Assembly (NCBI GenBank): GCA_032717465.1
Contig: CM064657.1
Coordinates: 25,733,319-25,797,318, forward strand
DNA: 64,000 bases
Reading direction: 5' to 3'
From: Coenobita brevimanus
Lineage: Eukaryota; Arthropoda; Malacostraca; Decapoda; Coenobitidae
Shown here: in pieces, positions 34,401 through 46,182 of the stretch
How the letters are laid out: each line of letters opens with the position of its first letter
Position numbering within the stretch: position 1 is the first letter of the stretch
The notes under the pieces: generated by a model
Databases searched by the model: none
What the model saw: the letters and a program-made list of their open reading frames with translations, nothing else
Told to the model about the DNA's origin: nothing
Made by a program: the position numbers and the translations under genes

Positions 34401-34496
34401 TTCGGACCATTTTGGGGATGTTGGATCCCAGGACGATTATGTCCGGATAGTGGGGATGTTCGGTTATTGGGCGTCCAGATATTAGAGTGATTACTG
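31434..34496 (-). mobile_element. Tigger-2: nearly intact Tigger/pogo transposon, 3063 bp
   Basis: Inverted ends CAGTAATCACTC on both sides (then CAATATC against TAATATC), flanked by TA within a (TA)n array. TCCGGATATTGGG-like motifs recur inside both ends (31492, 34441, 34473). The minus-strand transposase gene has a single stop. An imperfect tandem repeat of about 110 bp lies in the 3' non-coding part, with GCATGCATAGC and CACACCAATAA at about 31515-31630 and 31695-31800. This is the youngest DNA transposon in the window. Confidence 0.95.
32238..34136 (-). pseudogene. Tigger-2 transposase, one in-frame stop
   Basis: About 632 codons. I start at MAPPPEKRKR (34136) because the upstream in-frame extension is a hydrophobic stretch unlike the family. 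Domains in order: psq-type helix-turn-helix (LTLEKKREILEKANAGWSSS, then SRILRKFNLARSTLF), CENP-B-type DNA-binding domain ending in KASEGWLFTIKLRHGL, then the DDE core with YNADETGL, LLLDNAPAHP and LIQPMDQGVI, and an acidic Ser-rich tail ending LSDSDSE. The only lesion is TGA at 33030-33032 in RDT*GKRTL, where CGA to TGA by CpG decay is the likely cause. Otherwise the frame is open. The tail region at 32238-32720 is rich in Ser, Pro and acidic residues. Confidence 0.93.
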
Positions 34497-34503
34497 TATG
34501 TAC

Positions 34504-34541
<38 letters not shown>
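34497..34541. repeat. (TA)n tract 7, right flank of Tigger-2 and tail of J2-b
   Basis: Short TA array between Tigger-2 and the 3' end of J2-b (minus). It may have begun as the simple-repeat tail of J2. Confidence 0.9.
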
Positions 34542-34543
<2 letters not shown>

Positions 34544-35432
34544 AAATAACAGAACAGAGGAAGGAAAAACAAATGAGTAAAAGAAAATAATTCATACACC
34601 AGATTACTGGTGTCCTCCATTCATAAAATATCTGTGTAACAGTTGGACTTGAACTGCTGTAAGTTGAAGTTTGGAGGGAAACAACTCTGGGGAAGCGAGT
34701 TCCAGAGAGATGCAGTTCGGGGAATGAAAGAATTCTGATAGGCAGAAGTTCTGCAATATGGCTGAGTGATATTCCATTCATGAGCAGTACCAGTTGCCCG
34801 TGTAACACGAGGGAAGGCATGGAGAGGTGGCACAATGGACGCAACTTTGTCTGAGTACAGTATTTATCATAAAAATATATGTGAAATAATGCAAGGGAGA
34901 CAACATTCCTTCTTACTTGTAGGGGTGATAGTTTATTTATAATAGCAGGGTTATTAATAATTCCAGCAGCATTTTTCTGAATTTTGTCTGGTAGTTTTAA
35001 TGGAACGTTTTCACATCCACTCCACAAGGGTGAGCAATGTTCAAGTGGACAGCACACATGACTCTTATAAATTATAGCTAACTGCTCGTCAGTGAAGAAG
35101 TTACGGACTCTGTACAATAATCCAAGGTTCTTCGAGGTGCTTTTAGCAAGTGATCTGACATGAGAGGTCCAGCTGAGGGCATTGTTAAGTGAGACACTGA
35201 GAATTTCAATACTTTTATAGATGGAAATATTAGCAGCATTGAGGGTACTATACGAATCTGGCAATATCTGTCTATTAGTAAATTATATATATTTGGTTTT
35301 ACTAGCATTAAATGAGACAAGGTTGTTTTGTCACCATTCATTGATCATAGATAAGTCTTAATTTATGGAGATGGCTGTACTGAGTTGAGAGTTAGAGATA
35401 TCAGACTTTATAAATGGGTGTCTGAGTGTGAA
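34542..35432 (-). mobile_element. J2-b: C-terminal part of a jockey-like LINE
   Basis: Minus strand RT thumb and C-terminus: NLVSFNASKT at about 35310, LSWTSHVRSLAKS, NLGLLYRVRNFFTDEQL, then NSLPQSCFPPNFNLQQFKSN near 34670. The C-terminal region is open for 240 codons (34542-35264) but the last part is out of frame. It abuts the (TGAT)n tail of I1 at 35433. It probably belongs to the same element as 41643-44107, but the RT between them is absent. Confidence 0.75.
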
Positions 35433-35624
35433 TGATTGATTGATTGATTGATTGATAGCAAATAATTAAAATCTGGCGGCGCAATTGCCAGGGTCATGTG
35501 CCGCCGGACGACAAAGTAAAACACGCAGCAAAATAAAAATGCATATTCAAATTAAAGTTAATATCTGTTAGTAGGAATAAAACACTGAAAATAATAAAAG
35601 AATAGTTTATAAAATATCAGTTAC

Positions 35625-38600
35625 TTATAAAAGTGGAAGGAGGCCCACCTCCTGAAGAAAACTAAAAACATCACTAAAATTGCTAGAGGCTTCATCAAGC
35701 ATCGAGGACAAACAGTAGGCACCATCTGCCCCCTTATGCCTATGGAGGAATCTCTGACGTAGGTCCCCCAGACTCGGACACTCGACCAGCAAGTGACAGA
35801 CAGTAAGGGGAACAAGGCAGTCATCACAGTATGGTTGAGATTCACCATTCATCAGGAACCCATGTGTAAGCCGCGAATGCCCAATGCGAAGCCTAGCAAG
35901 AGCCACCTCCAATCGCCGAGACATAGAGGGAAGAATCCTTGGCACAACCACTGTCTGAAAGATTTCTTTTAGTTTATTGTGAGAAACAACATCCCACTGT
36001 CTCTGCCAGCACGTACAAATTGTGTACCGCAAGTAAGGTTACATCAGAAGCAGGAAGTGGGTAGTCAGTTGGGGGGCTGTTGGGAAGACGCAACTTTAGC
36101 TAAAGTATCTGCCCTCTCATTGCCCACCACACCAACATGTGTAGGAACCCAACAGAAGTCTACACGACAGCCAAGAAGAAAAAGCCATTCTAAAATTGAT
36201 AAAACCAATGGATGGGATGCATTAAAAGCCTCCAGTGCAGACAAAGCACTACGCGAGTCACTAAAAATCACAAATACGGATAAGGGGAGAGTAAAAATAA
36301 TTTTAACAGCATATAAAATTGCAGTCAGTTCCACCATATACACTGAAGTAATGCCAGGAAGGCTACCGCCCCTACTAAAGGAAGGGAAGACAACACCAAA
36401 TCCTACTCCAGTATCAGACTTAGACCCGTCAGTGTAGACGGGGACAGAACCCTCATGAATGGAGGCATGTTCTAAAAAGAGGGAGAGGAACATCTGAGAG
36501 GGAAGTGAGCTCTTTTTTTCAACAACGGACCTACAGAATGTCACGCGAGAGAGCAGCCAAGAACCCACCCTTGGGATCCGATGTGGACAAATTGCCAGTC
36601 TCGGAACAGAGACGGCTAACATAACAGACCGGACCCTGTAACCAAATGGCTTTGGGAAATTAGGACGAGTGTCAAAAACAGAAGATTGAGAATCCTGGGA
36701 GACGATGGCACAAGAAATTGAGTCTGGAATTCGGTGAAGACGATACCAACACCTCATCAGCAGCAGCTGGCGTTGCAAATCCAAGGGGAGTACACCAGCA
36801 TCCAGCAATAAACTTGGAATCAGGGATGATCTGAATGCCCCAGTTGCCAGACGCACACCAGCATGAAGCACAGAATTTAACAACCGGAGACAGGCATCTG
36901 TTGCAGAGGAGTAGACCTCACACCCATATTCAAGTTAAGGAAGAATAAGAGACCTATGCAAGAGGAGGAGGGTCTGACGGTCAGCACCCCAAGGGGTAAG
37001 AGCTAAAACCCTCAAAAGACTCAAAGCTTTAAGATAAGCTGCCTTAACAGATGAATATGAGGAACCCAGGTTAGTCGTCTATCAAACAGAAGACCCTGAA
37101 ACTGCGTCTCTTCCACACAGGATATTCTCCTACCATAGAGATACAAGTCAGGGTCTGGGTGAACCCCTCGAGGAAGACAAAAATGCATAGCCACTGTCTT
37201 TGTTGAAGAAAAATGGAAACCGCAATTTTCTGCCCAGTCAGAAATTCGTTTGAGAGCCAGCTGCAACTTCCTCTCTGTCAGAGACATTCTAGCGGTGAAG
37301 GAAATCGAGAGGTCTTCGACATATAGTGATCCTCGTACACCGTCAGGAAGTACACTAATGACACTGTTAATGGCTACAGCAAACAGAGTAACACTAAGGA
37401 TACTCCCCCATGGTATTCCATCTTCTAATGCTCGGACAGTAGAAATCAATCCTCCCACTTGCACCGTTAAAATTCGTTTAGATAAAAACTGTTGAATAAA
37501 AATAGGCAAGCATCCACGAAGACCAAAATCATGAAGAAAGAGTAAAATACCATGACGCCAGGCAGTGTCATATACCTTCTCCAGATCGAAGAAGACCGTG
37601 ACCTGGTGTTGGTTAGTGGAGAAAGCCTCACAGACAGAAGATTCCAAGGACAGCAGTGCATCAGAGGTAGATCGCATTTTTCGAAAACCATACTGGGCAG
37701 GGAATAAGAAGTCACCTCTCTCTAAAAACCACACAAGACTAACATTGACCATCTTTTCCAAAACTTTACATATACAAGACGTCAAAGAAATAGGCTGATA
37801 ATTCGTCGCCTGTAGGTGGTCCTTACCTGGTTTGGGGATGGGGATAACTACAGCAACACCCCAACAAGCTGGAAACTTCCCAGAACACCAGATCTTATTA
37901 AACAGTGAAAGCAAAAACAACAGGGACTTATCAGACAGGTGACATAAAAAGGCATAAGGAATATCATCATAACCAGGAGAGGAGTCATGGCACTGCAACA
38001 GAACTGCCTGGAGTTCAGAAATTGAAAATGGAACATTGTATGGCTCTCCTCCAGCAGAGGCAAAACTGAAACCACGGGACTCTAGGTGTCGACGGTGGCA
38101 AGCTGAAGGTGTACCTGCATCCTTCTTTGACACACTGGCAAAATGATCAGCAAGCAACTCTGCAACAGCAAGTGGATCAGTCACAGTTCCAGCTGCTGCA
38201 GATAAAACAGGAGGGGAGAGAACAGTAAATTCTCCTGAAATTTTCCCTACCCAGTTCCACACCTAGGTGATGGAAGTCCTCGAATTGATGGAGGAAACAT
38301 AGCCCTTCCAGGATGAACGCCTGGCCTCCTTTAAAACCCGCCTCATATGAGCTCATGCCCTCTGAAACGCCACCAAATACTGAGGATCCCCATGGTGACG
38401 ACGAAGTCGAGAGAAGGCAACTCATTTGGCTCTCACTGCAGAACTGCACTCAGAGTTCCACCAAGGAACCAGACGTGTAGGAAACTGACCCTTCGTTTTT
38501 GGAATAGATAACAGGGCTGCTGAGTGCAACACGGTATTGAAAAATGACACAGCCTCAGTAAGACAGAATGGGAAATGGAACTTAATTCCCTGAAACTTGG

Positions 38601-39303
38601 CCAGTCAGCCTTATCCAGAAGCCAGCGAGGAAGATATGGCTGAGGTCCACCAGCACTAGCAGTTAAAAGTAATGGAAAATAGTCGCTGCCATACAGGTCT
38701 GGCAACACATCCCAGTTAAAATCTAAAACAGCATCAGCTGAGCATAAAGACAAATCAGTGGCAGTAAAAGTTCCAGTCTGACTATGGAAATAAGCCATTT
38801 TATTGGCATTGAAAATGCCTAACTCCTCATCTTCCACTAAAGGAGCCAGCATTACACACCGAGGGTTGGCCTCACTGTTTCCCCATAGTGGATGGTGAGC
38901 ATTCATATCTCCTAGTAACAGAAAGGAAGGAAGGTCATGAATAAGGTGTTCCAGATCCGCCCTTTCAACAGTGGCACTAGGAGGAAGATAAAGACTGCAA
39001 ACCAAACTGTATACTGCCGACGTAAAAACATCCGGACAGCGACAGCCTGCAGGGGAGTGGAGATGTCCAGATGATAGTATGGAATATCCTTGCGAAGGAA
39101 GATAGCAGAACCCCCATGATGACCTTGACTTGGCACAGGATCAGAATAAAAGGCATGGTAGCCAGAAGGACCGTAAGGAACAGTATCACGTACCATGGTC
39201 TCCTGGATACACATGAACAGAGAAGTAAATTGAGAAACCAAATGACACAGTTTCTCATAGTTGGCATGTAAACCCCAACAGTTCCACTGGATGATGGAAC
39301 CCA
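35625..39303 (-). pseudogene. I1 ORF2: endonuclease, RT, RNase H, CCHC finger
   Basis: Starts MGSIIQWNCWGL at 39303. Endonuclease with CIQETM, LLLGDMNAHHPLWG and GSDYFPL (38690). RT from about 38230: LTSCICKVLEKM, VFFDLEKVYD, then LYVEDLSISF where YADD is expected, so the first Asp is Glu. RNase H at 36065-36480 keeps VYTDGSKS, MVELTAI, FSDSRSAL and VPTHVGVVGNERAD. The C-terminal finger CDDCLVPLTVCHLLVECP is at about 35790. Frame breaks lie near 38950, 38580, 38265, 37020-36890 and 36030. RNase H plus this finger is typical of the I group. Confidence 0.85.
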
Positions 39304-39320
39304 TAATGGAGGAATGATGA

Positions 39321-41059
39321 TTAAGTGCGGGACTGTACACCTGACAAGTGAGCAAGTTTTGAGTGATGCTTATGAAGGCCCTTGACAGGAGCCTGCCCAG
39401 CACCAGAAACCCGCACCCTTTGTCGAACATCCGTGGGTAAACAAGAGGCTGAGGAAGTAAGTTTTACAACACTCCTTCTTGGACTGGACATACCAGTTTG
39501 TTTGGAAGGTGGCTCGGAGGCTGTTTTTGAAGGTGTAGGACAGCCAGTGCTCCCACCAGAAGCCCCAGAAGTGGAAGTAGAGTTCACAGGACTCGAATCA
39601 TTTGAGGAGGCCATCCTATCCTGCAGATTTGAAGCACTTACGAGCTGTCCAACAACATCCCCAGGTGGGGGCTGGACCAGAGCTGAACCATCAGCTTCAG
39701 ATGTCACCTAGTTAGATCCCTCAGCCTGCTGGACAGAGGGAACAGGAGAGGTGTCGACAGAAGGGTCAACAACAGAGACCTTAGGTGGCTGGTCTTCATG
39801 TTCAGAGGACTGATGAACAATGGTGATGTTTGCCAGGTACAGATGGAGCCTCGGGCATACTGGCTACAACAGGAGAAGTCTGGTCAACGTGGTTGTCTGC
39901 CACCACCACAAAAGTGTGCAAGTCATCAGCCACCAAACTGGGGGCAGAAACAGTCGGAGTAGGGGGTGCGTGAGGTTCATTTTCACAAACAGTATGAACG
40001 ATAGGGACAGCATCCCGCAAAGCACTAGATGATGCAGTGGGCACTGGATTGGGTCGAGGCTGTCTCTGAGACATAGGGCAGTGTACTGGTATCCCAGAAA
40101 TGACAGAAGCATAAGTAACCGGGCTGGAAGAAGCGAGTCTGGGCTCTCTTCTTAGCTTCAGGAAATGAAACCTTCTCAAGTGTTCGAATTGATAAAATCT
40201 CCTTTTCCAGGCAGTAGCAAGGACAGTTTTTAGAAGATACAGCATGAGGGCCCTCACAGTGATAGCATTTAAGGGGTCCTGGACAGTCACTGGCATGACT
40301 TGGTCTGCCACAGGAGATACAGACACCAGGAAGGCCAGCCTATGAGCGGCGGCAAAATTGGCTAACATGTCCATACCCCTGGCAGTGAAAACAGCGCTTT
40401 GGGGTTGGTACATACGGCTTCACAGGAAGCAATAGCCATGCTAGTTTCGCGGACCTAGGCAATGTCAATTTATCAACTGTCAAGAACAATGCTGGAGTCG
40501 GGGTCAAGATCCCATCTATCTTTTTTTGAAGGTGCTCAACCTTCACCACACCAAACGACCGCAACTCTTCTAACAGTCGCTCCTCTGAGTATTGGAAGAT
40601 GTCAGGAGAGAAAATGACTCCCTTACATTGGTTGAAGGTTCCATGAGGAACACAGGTAACAGCAGAACCAGCAACAGAGGTCAAATTCAATAGCCGGGAG
40701 CTCTCCTCTTGGGTGGACACCTCAATGAGAATGCTTCCATCCCCCTGGGAAGTGATCTTGGGCTCTCTTCCACAAGCTGACACTATGGCACGGTGCAGCT
40801 CAAAGATATCAACATCTAGGACTGACCCTCCTATGGAGGATTTCAGCACCAGATACTTTGCATAAGAAGCTAGCACCAGTTCTTCTGTGCTCAACCCCAA
40901 AGCCGTACCTACCTGATGTGATCGCCTTCCAGTCCTAGTTAAATGCTGGGGCAAAGGAGGACATTCACCAAGGGCCTGGTAAGGCTCCAAGGTGGCAATA
41001 AGGGAGTCGCCAGGGACAGAGCCAGAGTTGTCAACAAAATTTGTTTTACGAGTGGCCAT
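39321..41059 (-). pseudogene. I1 ORF1, gag-like zinc-knuckle protein
   Basis: Starts MATRKTNFVDNSGS at 41059. The ORF1 protein would bind element RNA. Zinc knuckles: CFHCQGYGHVSQFC near 40390, then CISCGRPSHASDCPG and CYHCEGPHAVSSKNCPC near 40260-40330. A Ser/Pro/Thr-rich C-terminus ends at 39321. Lesions: TAG at about 40340 and a frameshift near 40190 with several stops before the final open part (39321-39707). Confidence 0.8.
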
Positions 41060-41642
41060 GTGCTTCAACAAAACCTTTTTTCCCCTACCCCTCCACCCAC
41101 CATGGGTAACCCAACAAGGGGAGGTCTTATGCCAGGGACAACGCCACTGGTGACCCCAGAGGTAGCAGGAGAGTATACGTGGGTAACCACTGGGGGACCT
41201 TGGCAAGGGTGACTCCAGGACGATAGGAGCCACCAGGTCCCCCAGCGCCCACTTGGTCGTAGTCAATGCATGACCAGCTGATTGACCTGGTCGGGCCCAA
41301 CCAGGCCGCCTGTCTAGCCAGAATAAAGGACCAAAGAGGTGTATTGCTAGCTGCAGGGCGCATCATGCAGCATCGCTCAACCCCCAGGACTCAAGGCTCC
41401 TAGCATTACGGGATGCCAAGCAAAGCAAACACGTGGGGAGGCAACAGTCCCGCGCTAGATGGTAAATGGACAGGGACTAACATCACCAGCAGGCCTCCTC
41501 CACCAGTGATGTAGGGGATGCTTGGTCCACGGGGTTGACAAATACCAAGCCCTACAAAGGTAGGCATGCCTCCCAAGTAGGTGGCACTGCCAGCCACGCT
41601 TCAAGCCCCACCACCACGTCAAGGTGACCCCCCCTCAGCGGG

Positions 41643-44107
41643 GAACCCTGGAGGAGCCAGTGAGTGAGTATTCTGGACAATCGATGCCTCCAATTGCTGG
41701 GAAAGCTGTAACTGGATGGGGATGCTGAGGCTGGATTCAAAATGTGCAGCAAGATGGTCTGCTTGTTCCTGTGGATCACTAGTCAATGTACCATTCACAG
41801 AAAGTGGAGAGGAAAGGGGAACAGGCTGATAAAGTCCCAAGCATGGGCACAAGAGTCAGAAAGCTTGAGAGAAGAGCAAAACGTAGACCAGGTGTTCCTG
41901 CGTGCTGACAGCAGAGTCTTGGTACATAAGGCATCTAATTTCTGAAACTGCTGCTTAAGAGTGTCACATGGGCCTTCACACCACTTCTTCCAAGCTCAAC
42001 AATGGGCTTTGACAAATTGCTTGCATTTCTTTGACCACCATGGTACCCTAACCATGCCCTGAGAAGGCTTCGTCATCCTGGAAACTGACTGGCTTGCTCT
42101 CACAGTGGTGCTGGAGAGTGTCACGGCAGCTTCATTTAGAGTACAGCCACACAGATCCGGGAAGTCCGTGAGCCCAGAATGGAAGGTTGACCATCCATCC
42201 TCCTGCAATCATCATCTAGGATGTGAACATTGGGTTTCTCACACATCAAAGTTCTGGAGTTGCACCATGAAAGTCAAATGATCACTTCTCATAAATCATC
42301 CTGTAGTCACTGAGGCACCACTGAATAAGGAACTGGAAATACATAAATCCAGGGTACAACAAGCTGCTGAGTGAGGGTCGACTGGTGGGAAGTCCAGGGG
42401 GAGTCAAGAGACTGAGATGGCAGCATTGTAGAAGTGTCTGGAAAAGAGAGACGCCTGAAGGATTCTGAGCCCCACGGGGAACTGTTGGGTCCTAATAACT
42501 GTGCCAGGCGTTAACGACCCCCATTGTACAAGGAGATTGTAATTGATCAAAACAGTGATGGAATTCTGCTGGGGTAACATTTTTGCATGGATTATAGCAT
42601 ATCATAACAGTTGCCCAACCTAAGGAAAATCCTATATCAACAGCCAAAACCTCCAGGAAACCCCTTGCATGAGAGTGAAGGCTGTGATGCCTACAAGGAA
42701 TGGACTGCCTCACAAAAAGTGCAAGCCCCCGCCCCTGCCAGCCCTGTCCTTCCAAAATGATATATAGCCCTGAAGGTTAAAATTAAGAGAAGGTCTAAGC
42801 CATGTTTCACATATGCCGACTATTGTGGGGAATGTTTCATATGTTGTCATTTTTAAATCTTGGATCTTCCGGATGATTGATCTTGCATTCCACAATAATA
42901 TGTTGGTGGAACAGTTGGGAGCCATTATTGCAATGATAGTAAAGAAACCAAACGAGGCAATAAAAGTACACAAATATCCTTAAATCCATGCCCCTGATAC
43001 AGAAGTTCCAGTGCTGAGGTGACAATCTTCAGGAAGGAGTCATGGGAATCACCAGGTCCTGCACTTGAGGCATGAGCTGAAGGTTTAGGAGGCTTGGGTG
43101 GTGGGCATACCCAGCAAAGGCAGGTTGTCCAGAAGTTGATGCTTCTTTCTGGGGAGGATGGAAAGCCATGCACTCTTCCTCAGCATGTAGTCCATCATCA
43201 TACCCTTCACTCTGATAATGACTGGTTGCCTGCCTTTGCTTCGCCATGCATGGGGCATGGATGAGCACCTCAGATGAGGAGAAGGGATGGGCTGACATCC
43301 CCACCACTGTAGTATGAGACTCTTCTCCACCTGCATTGCTTTCGTCCCCACATAAATCTAACTGGTCACCCAGAGCAGCATATCTATTGGCCATGGCTAC
43401 CGATGCATTGGAGACCTTTGGATCCACCTTCCGAGCATGATGCCTAGAGAAGGATATGGGTACACTGGATGCAGCAGAGTCCCAGCACAGAGATTAAGTT
43501 TTTAATTTGCTGCTGATAATCTTTAAATGTCAGGGTCCCTTCACAGTACTCGTCATGAAGCCGTGATGCCTTCTGGTACACCGGAAAAGACTGGGAGGTT
43601 ACCTGGTGTGCATCCCCCCAAAAGTAGCATTTGGCATTGTGCATACACTGTGCTTCTCTGTCTGACATAGGATGGAACCCACTACAACTGGAACACCTGA
43701 CCTTGTTCCTACAAGACACCGCACCATGTCCAAACATATGGTTGGTGAAGTATTGCAAGATGGAGAAGATGTATCGTCCCATAAACATGGCCCAATAATA
43801 CTTTCTCTGACCATCATCCCCTAAATTTCAACCTAAGCATCTGTGAATCCTCTTTGGTGCCAGAACTATCACCACACAGGCGTCAGGGCAGGCAAAGAAC
43901 CTCTACCAATTCCAAGTTAGCACCTTGGAAGACATGAAGCTTCTGCCTAACATCCTCCGATGACAATGAATATTCAACTGGGCCTATCTTCCCATACTCA
44001 TATTCCTCATCCAGAGGGGCAGCAGCAACCTTACAGGTTACAGCAAAGCCCCCAAATGGTGTCATTAGACGTGGGTCCTCAGGTAGACTCTTCACATGAG
44101 GTGGCAT
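41643..44107 (-). mobile_element. J2-b: gag and endonuclease part of a jockey-like LINE
   Basis: Minus strand. Gag-like ORF from MPPHVKSLPEDPRLMTP (44107) with zinc knuckles around CRNKVRCSSCSGFHP (43700) and CMHNAKCYF. A Ser/Gln-rich segment follows to 43029. The endonuclease starts NILLWNARSIIRKIQDLK at 42890, with GICETWLRP and NPCKNVTPAEF (42590). A basic linker and DPQEQADHLAAHFESSLS (41770) end at the I1 5' end. Frames are broken several times. J2-a shares the gag and endonuclease parts. Confidence 0.75.
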
Positions 44108-44796
44108 GTGGTGTCACAATATTTATAAAGACTCATGCCACATTCATCAGTTATACGGAGACAGAGACAGAGAAAGAAAAAAAAAAAGATCCCCTAGGTG
44201 TACCATTTATAGACCCGTCAGCTTTGATGCAAGTAAAAATGCCTGAAGCTGCTATGATGAGACTAGGGAAAAAATGATTGCAACCAATTAACAGGAAAAG
44301 AGGGTCTCCATATAACTTAACTAATACTACTGATCACCTTATTTTTATTATATTTCATATTCTAATCAATTCTAATATGACTGTGAATGACTTTAGTTAG
44401 CAGGGTTTATAAATCCAGCCCCTGGTCATGGTGAGGTTTCCTTCCACCCCACTCTGCACCAACTACCAATCAGCTGTTTTGCCTGTGATTACAGTTCTTA
44501 AGGGGATGTAATGCAAAAATAAATGTTCATTATTTTTGAGCAAGAATATAGTAGTCATTTGTTCTGGGAAGTTAACTTCAGCTGTTTCACTATGGTGTGA
44601 GCTAACCAGTGAACTGATGTATGACATGACTGCTGTGACTGCCAGGTGAGTCTGTGAAAGAAAGATTTGTATGAGGAGGAAAACATTATTAACTTTATCT
44701 GGCTGTAGGCATAGAATGGACATTCTAGCACTCTACAAAAGGTTTGGTGGCATTTTGGTACAGTGCAGTTGCCAGAATTTGAAATGGTTGGGAAAC
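44108..44796. other. No gene recognised; possible J2 5' UTR
   Basis: About 690 bp. The part next to 44107 could be the J2 5' UTR. A short GAGACAGAGACAGAG purine stretch lies at 44158. No coding exon with splice sites was found. Confidence 0.4.
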
Positions 44797-45168
44797 AAAG
44801 GTGTTTTTTTTTTTTTTTTTTTTTTTTGTCCGACTCTGGGCAAAGGCTGCAGGGCCTATTTCTCAGGGGCAGTGACCCATTCCGAGGCCCAGTAGTCCTC
44901 CTACACCTCCACATGTCACCACTTAGGCGCTAACACCCACCTTCCATATTGAATACATGCTAGGGATGTCTCATACAGGACTGGGGTATTGGTATTAGCG
45001 GGGGTGTTTTTATGACATGTCGGCGGGTCATCTGGTAGATCAGGAAAGTCTGCTTTTAGGAGATTCAAATCCTTAAACTGTTCCCTGCCCCAGTCGGGAT
45101 TCGATCCTGGGTCCATTAGGACTGCAGGCCGCCTCTCTACTGATTCAGCCACCGCCTCCCCCAGTAAC
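44797..45168 (-). mobile_element. SINE-A copy 3, tRNA-derived
   Basis: Minus-strand copy closely matching SINE-A1. Poly-T (tail) at 44804-44827, body through GACATGTCGGCGGGTCATC, then the B box (minus GGATCGAATCCC region at 45098-45110) and the A box near 45140. Its long uninterrupted tail suggests a recent insertion. Confidence 0.85.
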
Positions 45169-45379
45169 TGAACTTTGTTGGGGTGATGTGGTAGGTTAAA
45201 AGGTGAAAAGGAGAACTCAGGGCTTGCAGATGTAACACAGTTATTGAATTTCCATAAGCTCTTTTATTGATACTGTACGACATGAAAACAAGGAACAACA
45301 GAGATTAGGGGCAAATTTCACATGCTATTTGTGGCTATACTGAATTTTTTTGTGGTAGTTGCATGCATCCATGCATGTG

Positions 45380-45396
45380 TGTGTGTGTATGTGTGT

Positions 45397-45453
<57 letters not shown>
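45380..45453. repeat. (GT)n-(AC)n microsatellite
   Basis: GT repeats (45377-45398) switch at GTGCAC to an AC array (45399-45453). The two halves are inverted copies, so the strand can fold back on itself. SINE-B3 begins directly after it. Confidence 0.95.
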
Positions 45454-45454
<1 letters not shown>

Positions 45455-45455
<1 letters not shown>

Positions 45456-45984
45456 TTTCATCCATCCATCCATCCATCATCCAATCCTACATTGCCCCAT
45501 GAGAAAAGTAGGAGGCCGGGGCTAGGCAAGTTGGTCCCGACATTTAAGATGAGAGTGACCAGCCTCACTCATCCCTGAGTGGCATTATGTGAGCAAAAAA
45601 TCCTAGCCACCCCTTGGATATAAACCTTTGCCAGCTCAATCCGATTGGAGTGCCAGAATTACTCACTAAACCACCAGGCACCAAAATTTGGCTATATGGT
45701 TACCACCCAGTGTAGTAAATGGTTTCCTGGTGTACAGGAAACCATTTGGCTTGTCACTCAGTGTAGAGTCACCCACAGGCAGAAGGAAGAGGAAAGAATG
45801 AAGGAAAGAAAGGCAGAAGAGGGAGTGTAAAGTCACCCATAGGCAGAAGGACTGGGAAAGAATGAAGGAAAGAAAGACACAAGAGGATGGATGGATAGAA
45901 AGAAGGATGGAGAAAAGGAAAGGGCAGATACCCGTGAGCAGCACTACATTGAGTGAGTGGATAGTGAGTGCCCCCACCTACCAC
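45455..45984 (-). mobile_element. SINE-B copy 3, most complete
   Basis: Minus strand with (CATC)n tail at 45461-45479, shared body, A- and B-box-like segments (near 45690 and 45640) and the outer purine-rich region, ending ACCTACCACA at 45984. Copy 1 ends at the same place, so this is likely the element's 5' end. Length about 530 bp, long for a SINE; it may be a compound of two units. Confidence 0.75.
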
Positions 45985-45989
45985 ACAAT

Positions 45990-46182
45990 TTAAATTTCAG
46001 AAAATGATTGAGAAGAGCAACAACATAATCATGGTAGGTGACTTCAATTGTAATGAGGTAAACTGGGAGGAATGGGACTCTGGAAGTATTTAAGATTCAT
46101 GGAGCAGTATACTGTTAAATATAGCAGTGGATAATGTAATGACCCAATGGGTCAAAGAAGAGACAAGATTTAGAGGTGATGA
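45990..46182 (+). mobile_element. CR1-a: endonuclease fragment of a CR1-like LINE
   Basis: Plus strand: KSNNIIMVGDFNCNEVNWEE followed by WDSGS and, after a stop, SSILLNIAVDNVMTQWV. GDFN is the endonuclease block. The fragment ends at the (TATC)n tail of RTE-4. It fits the CR1-like family at 52805-54420 but the two are not joined. Confidence 0.65.

Larger units (their letters stand above)
35433..41642 (-). mobile_element. I1: I-clade LINE with gag, EN, RT, RNase H and C-terminal finger
   Basis: About 6.2 kb, minus strand, from a 5' end CCGCTGAGGGG at 41642 to a simple-repeat tail (TGAT)n at 35433-35456. A 5' UTR of about 580 bp (41060-41642) is followed by ORF1 and ORF2. The 5' UTR is about 85 percent identical by eye to that of I2 (51836-52377), although the proteins of the two elements differ strongly. 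It appears inserted into a J2 copy. Confidence 0.88.

Noticed and set aside
45320..45580. Plus-strand frames with Thr-His repeats
   Set aside because: Translation of the (AC)n microsatellite.
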